Assembly: GCF_030272615.1 (NCBI RefSeq)
Contig: NC_081414.1
Coordinates: 337,206,002 to 337,270,001 of the forward strand
Length of the DNA: 64,000 nucleotides
Direction: 5' to 3'
Source of the DNA: Cryptomeria japonica
Taxonomy: Eukaryota; Streptophyta; Pinopsida; Cupressales; Cupressaceae
Below the pieces are notes generated by a model. It was given only the letters and a program-made list of their open reading frames with translations. It did no database searches and was not told the DNA's origin. The position numbers and the translations under genes are program-made. Of this stretch, positions 36,006-47,397 are shown piece by piece; the stretch's first letter is position 1, and each line of letters starts with the position of its first letter.

Positions 36006-36024
36006 TTGGTTCTCACCATGGGGC
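36006..36024 (+). other. primer-binding site of the Tat element
   Basis: TTGGTTCTCACCATGGGGC starts four bases after the LTR. It matches the TTGGCGCCCACCGTGGGGC primer site known from several Tat-lineage elements at 15 of 19 positions, all but one of the differences being C-to-T or G-to-A changes. Confidence 0.65.
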
Positions 36025-37900
36025 AAAAGATTACAATTTCGGCCTTGCAGATCAACTCTTTTTATTTTTCAGATTTCGTCCATACAATTCCTGCTAAAAC
36101 TTGTATGAGTATTTGTTAGGGGTAGTACGATAATCTATGATGTATCATATGATCTGTGGAGAATTATTGTATGGCTCGGTGAGAATACTCATACGATTTT
36201 TTGATTTCTCGTATTAAAAGGTAGAGTTATTTTTAGGGTTTTTTTGATTGGGTTTTTTATGTTACTAGTACTAACCCTGATCTATTTTTTGTCTATGTGA
36301 GATATTTTTCACAGCCTAACAAGTTTTTGCAGAACATTTGTCCAAGAATATGCCTATTGCTCAAAAACAATATGATTACTGATTCGTTGTTTTTGCAAGT
36401 TGCCTAAGGAGATTCAAGTAAACTTTGTGTATTCTTAATTGTTTTCTAGGCACTTAAATTGGGATGTGGTAAATGAATAAATCTATTTTTCATGTTTGAG
36501 AAGATTCTAAAAGGTAGGAGAGTATGTTCTTGTCTATATAGACAATCAAATTTCTAGACCCTTGAAGTTTTTCTAGTTTTGAGATTTGTGTTCCTTTAGC
36601 ACACTGGTCACTGTGGAAAAAAGTAATCACCTTGTGAGAATGACCCAAGTGAGTACAACTAGACCTAAGCATTTTAACTCACTATAATAAATAGGCCTCT
36701 TGGGATTAAAGTCTCAAAGAATGGAGTTATTTGAGTTTTCTCTTTGATATCTCTCATATCGGGCCTCGCAGTCTCAATCAAGCTTGCATGATTACATCTT
36801 GTTTCGGTACCTTGTCGGGCTATAGGTCTCAATCGTTGTTACATGACTTCAAGCTTGGATAATTTTGAACGAAAGTCCTTACTAAGAACTTTAAGTTAGA
36901 AGCTACCTAGTTCACCTCCGAAAGGGGGATAATCTTTGTGCAAGAGAGATAGTAACTCTCCTAAGATACTTGCCATATCATGCCCACATTAGCATTTGGA
37001 GTCAGCTAATAAGGCATTTAGAATCCATTGCATGAGACTCAACATATTCTGATTAGCTATTGGGTGTGTATCTAAGCTTGCAAGAAAAGGTTTTCTCTCT
37101 TAGCCAACTGGATTAGCGAGATGTTCTTGAAGTCACTTTACATCTTGCATGTTTGTTGTGTCTTTGTCCTTGAAAGTGTAACTGAAACTCTAAAACTGGA
37201 GAAAAAAATCAAAACATCAAAACTTAGTGGTTAAAACTTCGTTCTTGTCATAAACTCATCCATGTCCAATCCTGTGTCATATCAGTCTTCTAGTTTGTCG
37301 TGCTATTCTCTGGGAATTATCGTCTGGTTAACCTTAAACTGTTGTATGAGTCATAATCTTATGGGTTCATATTAACCAGTTTGTCATACTACCCAGTAGA
37401 AATAATCATCTGGTCATTATCTAAATTACCATACGAGTACAGACATTTGATACAACTTTTTACCAAATTAAGGCAGCAACTCGTATGAGATTTCCATATT
37501 GTCATCTATGTCATAGTATTTTGTCATACGAGCCTTTGATTTTGTCAATCCAGGAGCTTGTGTTTTTGTGTGCCTTTTTGGATATGTCATACTTGCCTAA
37601 TCAGTCCTGATGCACCATAGTGAGAATATATCTGGTCTTTTTCATCCCAAGCATAGTAATCTTGATAGTGTAACCCTATCGTTGTGTTACATGATTTTGT
37701 CGATTATATCCTAGCTAGTTCAATCAATCATACAATCAATCTAATCAACCTAATCTTCTTAGATCACATCTTATACAAGATAGATTGTTCCTAAAACCAG
37801 ACTTGGTCTCTTCATCCAATTATTACCTCAAATGAACAACTAGCTCCAATTTGATCTTGACATTTGTATCACTTATAGCTCTTAGTCACATCAATTGTAA
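36025..37900. other. leader of the Tat element, non-coding
   Basis: A long untranslated leader before gag. It contains four exact CATACGA/TCGTATG words (36190, 37430, 37481, 37525) and several near matches. The same word recurs in the intron of the antisense gene near 49300-49446. No open frame has family motifs. Confidence 0.6.
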
Positions 37901-39943
37901 ATGTCTATTCAAACCAGAAGTTCTTGTAAGAAAGCTGCCAAAGGTAAGGGACAAACTTTTTCATTGCAAACTAATCCATTCTTTCAAGAAGACCCAGTCT
38001 TTGACAAACCTTCATCCTCAAGTCAACCAATTTTTTATCAACCCATATCTCCCAATATGTCTAGAGAAAGGCAATAAAAAGAAGCTTCTACATGCAATGC
38101 TCATGATAAAATTACCACTCATGCTACTGATAGTGACTCCTCATATAGTGAGTCTGAAGCTTCTGAATCTAGAGAAGCTACTATACTTAACTGTTAAAAG
38201 GAAAAGGATTTCAGAAAAATGATGAAAATTATTATGGCTAGAGAAAAAGAAGAGCATTTTCTAGAATTGGCAAAACAAGGAGCTAAAATTCCCATTGATT
38301 ATAACATTGAAAACATCATCACAAAAGAAGAAGAGATATCACTATCATTGGTAAACAACCAATTTCAAGCATTGCAAACTGAGATCAAAGAAATGAAAGA
38401 TAAGGATAAATCTTTTGTGCAATATTCTTTGGACACAATCTGCCCATTCCCATTTGAGAAGAATCTTCACATGCCTCCATTTCCTTCAAGATTGGAAATT
38501 CCTAAATTTGACAAATATGATGGTAACTCAGATCCTCAAGACCATGTCCAAGAATTTTGTGCTTTATACATGGAGTTCATGCATGAACAGACATATCTCA
38601 TGCATCTCTTTCCAAGAAGTCTAGGAGGACAAGACATGGAGTGGTTTTCAAACCTACCTATGGGAATTAAATCTTTTGAGGAGCTGGTCGAATCGTTTCT
38701 CCAACAATACTCCTACAACATTCGTCATCTAGTCACTATGATTGACCTTTGTAATACCAAACATAAAATAGGTGAACCTTTTCTCACTTTCCTTCAACTT
38801 TGGAGAAAGATGTTCTCTAGATATTCATGACCCATTCTTGATTCTAAGAAGATGGACATCTTTGTTAATAATATGATTCCTGAGTTGAAATATAATATTC
38901 AAATACAAGTAAACCCTTCATTTAATAAGATGGTGGATAGTGCTCTTAAAATGGAAGATGTGCTTGTGATGAAAGGAGAGATATCACTTTATAAGGAAAC
39001 ACATTAGGGTTCTAGTTCTAAAGAGAAAAACAAATACTGGAAATATGGCAAAGATAATAACAGAAATGTTGTTAATGATGGAGTGGTTGATTCTGTTAAA
39101 CTAAAATCAAAACCAACAATATTTAATCTAACTAGTGGCACAAAGACCCTCAAAGCAGTTGAAAGCATTGTGGAAAACACTCCTAAGAAATTGAAAGAAT
39201 GGTTTAAAGATAAGCCTTGGATTTCAAATCCTAAACATGATTTCACTCCTTTGGAAGAATCCTATGAATTGACTCTTAAGACTCTGTTGGCAAATGATCT
39301 GATCACATTACCTGACAACTCCAAACCATATGATCCTGAAGTCAAACCAAAATGGTGGAGGGAAAAATGTTACTATGAATATCATCGAAACAAAGGTCAT
39401 ACAACAAATAACCACATGAAACTCAAACATGAGATTCAAGACATTATCGCTGCCGACAAAATTGTTGTTGGGAATCATGCAACCAATTTTGATCATAAAT
39501 CTTTCAAAGATCCCTTGCCTTCTTATGAGCAGGGAGATTCCTCTAAATCCAAGGGTGGTGCCAAAATCAATTACACATATACCAACAACGATAATGTGAT
39601 CAACATGCTTGAACCCTTTCAATATGAACATTGTAATGCAATCATAGTCAAAGAAGAGAAAAACAAATTAAGAACTGTGAATGTCATAACCCGTGCTCAA
39701 ATAAAAGTTACTCTCAAAGGAGTTGGTTCCTCATCTCCTGATCAAACATCACCAAATTCATTGACAACATCAAAACTACCGAAATCTTCAAACAAACAAC
39801 CAACTATGATTACTGCTAAATCTCCTCAATCTAAACAGCTGGTTTCATCATCTTCCTTCGGTTATAGCATCGTCGAACAACTAAAACGAACTACTACTCA
39901 AATGAACTGCTTAAGATCTCTTGGGCTCATAGAGACATCATAG
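37901..39943 (+). pseudogene. gag of the Tat element, broken
   Basis: The frame starts at ATG 37901 (MSIQTRSSCKKAAKGKGQ) and remains the same to 39943, with in-frame stops near 38068, 38198, 38828 and 39005. The retrotransposon capsid domain is at 38470-38960: LEIPKFDKYDGNSDPQDHVQ, LFPRSLGGQDMEWFSNLP and SFEELVESFLQQY. The zinc knuckle near 39370 reads KCYYEYHRNKGHTTNNHMKL, where CxxHxxxGHxTxxC is expected, so two cysteines appear mutated. Residues downstream are Ser/Thr/Lys-rich. Gag packages the element RNA into particles. This copy cannot make a full protein. Confidence 0.88.
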
Positions 39944-40106
39944 ACAAAGATTTTCTCACTACTAATGTCCCTAAGACTTAGATCGGGATCGATTTCAATC
40001 TATGGTGGGTCACCTAACCTCACCTCACTACGTATCCTTCTCTGAAAAAGATGATAATTCCTTGAATCATCTGCATAATCAACCATTACACATTGAAGCC
40101 ATGATC

Positions 40107-40487
40107 CATAAACACTGAGTCAAACGTGTTTTGATAGATGGAGATGTTGGGTTGAACATTTGTACTTACAATTTACTAATACAATTGGGATTTTCTGAGA
40201 ATGTTATTGATCCAGCAAAGAAGATAACAATCAAATCTTATGATGAAGAAGAGAGAACTTCTAAAGGTCTGGTACTATTGCCAATCAGGGTGGGACTTGT
40301 GGAAAGAGATGTTATTTGTTAGGTGCTTGATCTTCCTCTATCCTACAACATCTTGTTGGGCAGACTATGGATTCATGAAATGAAAGAAGTGCCATCTACA
40401 TATCATCAATGCTTGAAATTTCCTCGTAATGGAGTTGAATTCAGTGTTCCTATTGATACAAGCTACACCTGTAATGCATTAAAATAG
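40107..40487 (+). pseudogene. aspartic protease of the Tat element, broken
   Basis: VLIDGDVGLNICTYNLLIQL is the active-site segment. The family pattern LIDxGxxxNI has a changed glycine here. A TAG at 40320 interrupts, then the frame continues [19 protein letters not shown], the second hallmark (ILLGRxW). It lies in a different frame from gag because of a shift near 39950-40100. Confidence 0.82.
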
Positions 40488-41197
40488 TGTACTAATACTC
40501 TTGTTCCTCAAAACATAGCAACCTCTATAGCTGAGAGTTCGGAAACCATGCTGCAAGACTTAGAAAAGAAACTAAAAATCACAGATACTAGCATGGGTGG
40601 ATACATGATAGAACTTGCACTTTCACTAATGTCTCTTCCCCCATCACCAATATAGTCTGGAAGACCATATGAGGCTATGAAACCACAAAATTCAACTACA
40701 AATATCATCTATGATGGTATTTTGTGCAATCCTCTTCTTCCATTGCCAATAAAATAAAAGAGGCAACTGTTCTTGAATGGATTTTTAGAGAAGAAAATGA
40801 AGATAGAGAAGTGAAACACCGTGAAATTTCCCCTGAACAATATGATCAAGGCTATAAGATAATCTAATGCATGGGATATTTAGGTATAGATCCTTTGGGA
40901 AAGTGTCAAGAAAGAATCATCGAACCCATCAAGCTACAAACTAAGTCTACAAATATCAAAATTGGACTTGGATACAATCTAGATGTATCATCAAATCAAA
41001 AATAAAAATATTATCAATAGCTTAAGTGGAGGAAGAAGACACTAGTACATCAAGTATCATAAGAAGTAAACACACATCAAACTCAAGAAGAGTATGAGAA
41101 AGATCAAGAAGAACTAGCAATCAAGAGATAAGAAGCAGATTATAACATAGTTCCAAAGGTATCAACAGAAAAAATACAAGTAGAAATTCCAGAATAA

Positions 41198-42343
41198 ATG
41201 AGAGAACAGGTGGAAAGGATCAAAGAAATGTTTTCACCATTAAACATTCCTATCACATATACGAGAATAATTCAAGAAGAAAATTTAGAAATAGACTCAA
41301 ATGAGTATGAATGGGGTCCAAAACCTTTATCAGATGCATCTGTTGAAGAAAATCCTGAAGAACCTAATGATATTATAGATGAAGCACAAGAGATAGTATG
41401 CTTGAAGCTACAATGAGAACTAGAGGAAATAAGACTAAAAAGGCAAGAATCTTATGAGAAACAGCTAAGAGAAGAGAAGACAGATAAAATTCACTCACCT
41501 ATTGTATCTCCACCTAAAGAGACAAAACAAATCAAATATGGGAACACAACCAAAGAACTAGAGGCTAGACATGCAGGACGGGTCATTAGTCCAGAGGAAG
41601 CTGAATGTGAAATAAGACAAAGACTAATAGAGTCATCAAGGCTATGTGAATAGGTATGTCAACTACAGGTGATCACTGAACCAAAATAAGAAGGAACTTG
41701 CAGCATAAAAGATGTTGATATTGATACCATACATGCTTTCAATAAGCTGCTTGAAGAGGAGTCAGATGATTCATCTTCTAACTTTGATCAATCTAAAATA
41801 AGATCTATCTATGACATTACCTATTCGACACCAAACTATGACTACTTTGTCATGAATGTTGAAACTCTATCTGAAGAAGCTATTGTTGTTGAACCACAAT
41901 ACGTAGTCCAGTCTGAAGTAGAAGAAGGTGCTAGTAGTTGGTCTGCTGGGTTAGATTCTCTAAATGCTAACATAAACTTCGATAATCATGCTAGAACTCT
42001 TCCCAGGATTGAGACGCTTATGCAAGGTAGTCTTCTAGAGCTCAGCTCGTTGGTCCCAGGTTGTGATGACAATACTATGAATTCCCTTGAACCTGTCGAA
42101 TCTTTATCCCTAGTACAACTAGAGCTTATTGACTATACCTTACAAGATCAATCCATGGATATCCCAACTTTTTCCAATGACTATACCTTAGCATATTATA
42201 TTAATGTAGTTGAACCAATGAAATCTTCCATCAATGAACAAAGTGTGAACTTGACAAAAGCGGATGTCAAGTATCTTACTCTCAAATATCAAAAAAAGAA
42301 AAATAAGTGTTATATGGCGAAAACCACACTGTGGCTATATTAG
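41198..42343 (+). pseudogene. protease-RT spacer coding region of the Tat element
   Basis: One frame covers 41198-41416, a region with scattered stops, and the open run 41852-42343. The sequence is acidic and charged (NEYEWGPKPLSDASVEENPE, KLLEEESDDSSSNFDQSK, NVETLSEEAIVVEPQYVV) with no catalytic motif. Long low-complexity linkers between protease and RT occur in Tat-lineage polyproteins. No separate function can be assigned. Confidence 0.6.
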
Positions 42344-43400
42344 AACGAAAGAAAGTAAAAATAAAAGATGTATTTGATGGTGAAAACCTCTCTGAGTCAC
42401 CTGAAGGTGAGATACTTGATATTCTACCTGATCACTTTCAAGAGCGATCATTAATACTAATTGAACCTATACAACCACTAAACATTGGAACGGAAAAAAT
42501 TCAACATACCATACATGTGGCTCAATCCCTGTCAATAGAAGAATTGAAAGAGTTTATTGATTTCTTCATAGAGAAAAAGATCAAATTTGCATGGACATGC
42601 TGATATACTTGGTCTAGATCTTGACCTTATAATGCATCATCTTTCTATTTCTCTTGGAGTCAAACCTGTCAAGCAAAAGCTCTAAAAAATGCATCCTCAT
42701 GTTGCATTACTTGTTAAAGATGAGTTAGAGAAATTACTAAAAGCAAGTTCATCTGAGAAATTGATTATACTGAGTGGATAACTAACATTGTACCTATTTC
42801 AAAACTTGATAAATCAATCCGTGTTTGCACAAATTTCAGAGACTTAAACACGGAATGTCCAAAAGATGATTTTCCATTGCCTAACATTGACATGATAGTG
42901 GACATGACTGTTGGTTATGAAATGTACTCTCTAATGGATGGCTTTTTTGGCTACAATCAGATCAAAATCACACTTGAGGATCAAGAGAAAACAACATTCA
43001 CATGTGCCTGGGGAACTTTTTGCTGGAATGTTATGCCCTTTGGCTTAAAGAATGTAGGTGCTACTTATCAAAGAGTTGTAACTACAATATTTCATGATAT
43101 TATGCACAAAAACATGGAAGACTATGTCGATGATACCCTACTCAAATCAATGAAAATGTCAACACATCTCTTAGAATTGGGTCTAATCTTAGACCAAATA
43201 TAAAAGTTTAAACTCAGACTAAATCCTAAGAAATGTGCATTCGGAGTTATATCTGGCAAACTTATAGGATACATTGTTTCAACAAAAGGGATTGAAGTGG
43301 ATCCAGAAAAATTTAAAGCTATAATGGAAATGCCACCTCCAAAGAATGTCATTCAAATGAGAACTCTACAAGGGTGGCTCTAATCAATAAGACACTTCAT
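42307..43400 (+). pseudogene. reverse transcriptase of the Tat element, broken
   Basis: An upstream block SLSIEELKEFIDFFIEKKIK with FAWT is typical of the RT entry. The core frame includes RVCTNFRDLNTECPKDDFPL, DGFFGYNQIKI, KTTFTCAWGTFCWNVMPFGL and MEDYVDDTLLKS, so the YVDD catalytic pair is preserved. It is followed by LRLNPKKCAFGV and GIEVDPEKFKAIMEMPPPKN. Shifts occur near 42600-42780 and stops at 43201 and 43381. The sequence is clearly Ty3/gypsy. Confidence 0.9.
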
Positions 43401-44330
43401 TTCTTAGCTAGCAGATAAGGCTCAACCATTCACAAAATAATTATGCAAAGGAGTTACATACAATTAAGATGAAGATTTTCAACAACACCTGAAGAAGATC
43501 AAGGAATATCTTACTTATCCACCTATCTTGATGCCAACAATTCAAGGCAAACCTTTGATTCTCTACATATCAGCTACTAACACATCACTGGGGGCACTTT
43601 ATGTCAACATGATGAGAACAAAAAGGAAAGAGATATATACTATATCAGTGGGATGTTGGTGTCCTATGAGATGAACTACACTATAATTGAGAAAGCTTGT
43701 TTGGCATTGGTCTTCACATCATAAAAATTAAGACATTACATGCTAGCACATTTTATTAAACTAGTGGCTAAGATTGATCCTCTGAAATACCTTCTAAGCA
43801 AAGCAACACTTACAGGGAGATTGGCTAAATAGGTTATGATACCCACAAAATTTGACATTGAGTATGTAGAATGCAAATCTATCAAAGGGAAAGTCATTGC
43901 AGATCAACTTGATGATGCTCCGCTTGAAGACAATCAACAAGGTGCTGGTACTAGAATCCTTTTTATCACTCCTCAGAGATACTCAATTCCAAAGGCCTAC
44001 AAGATCCTCTTTCCTCGTACCAACAATATTGCAAAATTTGAAGCCTTGGTAAATGGAATCAAGCTGGCTATTGAATGGAAAGTTGTTGAGCTATACATCT
44101 ATGAAGACTCCCAGTTGATAATCAACTAGATCAATGATATATATTAAACTTGGGATGTAAAAATGATGCCTTATAAAAGAATGGTTGATGACTTTAAGAA
44201 ATACTTTGTCTTTGTTTCATTTCAGAAGATTCCTAGATCAACAAATAGAGTAGCAGATGCTATGGATACATTGGCATCTATACCACAACTACAAGAAACA
44301 AATTTTTGTTATGAGTTCCTAGTGGAAGAG
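43401..44330 (+). pseudogene. RNase H and second (archaeal-type) RNase H of the Tat element, broken
   Basis: The usual Ty3-type RNase H is badly decayed (PILMPTIQGKPLILYISATN, SLGALYV, then HFIKLVAKIDPLKYLLSK). From about 43836 a second domain is visible: FDIEYVECKSIKGKVIADQL, TNNIAKFEALVNGIKLAIEW, LYIYEDSQLIIN, and KIPRSTNRVADAMDTLASIP, the last being the terminal R..N..AD.LA motif of RVT_3-type RNase H. This second RNase H is a known hallmark of the Tat lineage. Confidence 0.82.
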
Positions 44331-44379
44331 TTTCATTGTCCTTCTTATGATTCCCATGGTTCCCAGATGGTTTGTTCTA

Positions 44380-45640
44380 TCATTGAACATGACTCATCTC
44401 TCTATAACCATATCTACTCTTACTTACATGACCAAATTATCCTAGATAACCTTACTTGTAATGAGAAAAGAAACCTAATCCAAAATACTTCATGGTATGT
44501 CATCATCGCTAATGATTTATATAGGCAAGGTTTAGATAGTACTTTTCTTAGGTGTCTAGAACTTGAAGAATCCCAACGTGCATTATCTGAAGTCCATGAA
44601 GGTATTTGTGGATCTCAATCAAACAATCTAACTCTAGCTTGGAAACTTCTAAGGGCTAGCTAATACTAGCCAGATATGGAAAAACATGCTATTAAATTTG
44701 CTAAAACTTGTGAGAAATGCTAGCTACATGGGAATCTCATACATGCTCCAGCAAGAGAGCTAATACCTTTTTATCACACATTGGCCTTTTCAGCAATGGT
44801 TGTTTGACCTCTTTGGCCAAATCTATCCTACATCATCTAATGGACACAAGTTTATCATAACTGCCACCAAGTACTTCACTAAGTGAGTTCAAAGCAACTG
44901 GTAAACAAGTGGCTATGTTCATTCTTAACTACATCATCTATAGGTATGAAATCCCCTCTTCAATTGGGACTGACAATGGAGGGTAGTTCAAAAACAAGGA
45001 TATAGATGAACTTGGTGACAAGTTCAAAATCAAACAACATCGGTCTTCTATATACTACCCTCAAGGTAACAGATAGGCCGAAGCATCTAATAAAAATTTG
45101 CTGACTATCTTGCACAAAATGATCAACAAATTTGGAAAGGATTGGCATCTGTAGCTCAATCCAACACTGTGGGCTTATAGAACAAGAATCAAAACACCTA
45201 CTGAGGCTACACCTTTTGCTTTGGTATATGGGGCTGAAGCAGTTTTGGCTATTGAGGTTGAAATTCCTTCTTTGAGAGTTTCTTTGCAAGGTCTTATTAT
45301 TGATGAAGATCATAGAATATTTAGATTGCAAGAACTCGAGTTGCTGGATGAACGTCGGCAAGTGGCATTTGATCATCTAAGAGCTTATCAAAAGAGAATA
45401 TCTAGAGTTTATAACAAGAAAGTAAGACAAAGAGAATTTCAGGTTGGTGATCTTATTTTAAGAGAGAATCCTAAAAATCAACAGTTTCGAGAACAAAAAG
45501 GGAAGTTTGAACCCAACTGGCAAGGTCCCTACATTGTTACTGTAGTCTTTTTCTCTGGTGCTTATCAACTCTCAACACCAGAAGAAGAACAACTCTGTGA
45601 ACCGATCAACACCATCCACTTGAAGAAATTCTACACTTAG
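44380..45640 (+). pseudogene. integrase of the Tat element, broken
   Basis: The zinc-binding part reads EVHEGICGSQSNNLTLAWKL with KTCEKC; the second His of HxxxCGxH is Gln. The catalytic core is shifted and stop-ridden (near 44840-45190). The C-terminal part is open at 45221-45640: MVYGAEAVLAIEVEIPSLRV, RVYNKKVRQREFQVGDLILR and FEPNWQGPYIVTVVFFSGAY. These are the usual Ty3/gypsy integrase end motifs. No chromodomain is seen, which fits Tat rather than chromoviruses. Confidence 0.87.
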
Positions 45641-47397
45641 CATTCTTTGCTCCAACAACCCATACTGCTATAAAGTCCTAAAAAATATCTAAAAAATCAT
45701 TAAAAAGTCTTGAAAAAAAATAAATTTAAAAAGAGAAAAAAACAAAAAACAAAAAAATCAAATCTTTGCCAAGAAGGTGAAAACTTGGTAAACAGGTGCC
45801 TTGGAAGTAAAAAAAAGAGAATCTTTGCCAAGAAGGTGAAAACTTGGTAAACAGACGCCTCTTGTACTAAAGTGCTCCATCTATCAATGCAAATTTGGCA
45901 TTTCTTGTTTTATTTCTCGTTTACCTACATCTTTTCTTTAGGTTGTACATATCTTTCAATCACTTTTATGACATCCTAGTTCTTTTTGGAACCCTACTCG
46001 CTTGAAACCGATCAACGTCTCTTAGGGTAATCGACTAATCAATCTAAATGTCCTAAGTAGTTTAGCCAAGTTATCTTTTTGTCAGTAGTACTAGATCATC
46101 CAATCTGAGTCAGTCACCTATCTCCTAATCACTGCAGGGTTTTACCACTGAGTAAACAAGCAAAAAAAGAACAATGAAAACAATCACTAAAACTGTTTGA
46201 GATATGATTGAAATTTTCTTTGTGTGTTGTCTTTTAAATTGATTTTCGTTTATTATTCCCTCTAAGTAACTCGAGGAAGTCTATCTTGACTAAGAGGAGT
46301 AAGGACTGGGGGCATAATACTTTTCTTTGTTTTCTACTTGTAGGATTGATTCCGATGATCTAGAAACATCTCATAAGCTAGGTGTTTATGATAAGTGCCT
46401 TCACATCAAGGTGAAATTACCAGACATACCTCGACTCTGTTTATTTGTATTCTACAAGGAGGTTGGAATCATTTCCTTGTCTATTTTGAGTAAATTTCTT
46501 TATTGTGCAGTCTAGATAAATGCTTAATTTGTCCTAGAATATGAACGATAAAAGGGTCATTGTGGACAAGATACTCAGTATTGCATATGAAAAGGAAGGA
46601 ACTCTTCTTTGTTTGGTGTGTTTGCACGCAAGCAACATTCAGGTCATCTTGGCTCTTCATGCCTTGGTGCTTATGTTCACTTGCTAGATAAAAAAGGACG
46701 TGACATTCAGGTCATCCTGGCTCTTCATGCCTTGGTGCTTATGTCTATCTCCGACATTGTAAAATGCTCAGTGATGATAAATAAGCATACCAAATCTAGT
46801 GACTAAGTTTTAGGTTGCATTCACACTAAGTTTTGTACATTTCAAGTAATTTCAGTATGATAACATTGTTCTCTTCATCCTTTGAATGAAAGAATGAATT
46901 TGAAACAATCATCATTTCTTCGCTTAGTGGTCGACTGTAAATCATAATCATCGACATGACTGAGTACCTGTTTATGGACATTAGAATCCCTACATGAGAT
47001 GTTAGCTACATACACGAGCATATCATATAGATCCAAAAATTCATTGCATATCTATTTACATCCATATTATTACATCGAAAAATGAAAAAAATATAATAAA
47101 CATGGCATTCACATATACATTTGCATCATCATGTTCATCCATTAGATCATTCATTTGCATGATAAAAAAAAAAAAAATCCATGATCATAAGCAATATAGA
47201 CATACATATAAATAATCTCATATCAATCAACACAAGTACAATAAGGTCGAATCATGTGTCATATATACCTCATCAAAAATCTCAATGTTTAAAGATACAA
47301 ATGATCACAAAATGTCATATACAATGTCTACGGAGCAAGAAATATATCAAGTAAAAAAATGGGGTACAAAATCTGGGAGACATCTAAAAATCTAAAT
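45641..47397. other. non-coding region between integrase and the antisense gene, with two tandem duplications
   Basis: The block ATCTTTGCCAAGAAGGTGAA occurs near 45762 and 45820. A second duplication of CATTCAGGTCATC.TGGCTC occurs near 46632 and 46704 (period 72). GGACTGGGGGCATAATAC near 46306 is purine-rich and resembles a polypurine tract, but no LTR start follows. No gene is seen. Confidence 0.6.

Noticed and set aside
46300-46330. Polypurine tract GGACTGGGGGC as the 3' LTR border of the Tat element
   Set aside because: No LTR start follows; the 3' LTR begins 3.6 kb later after the antisense gene.
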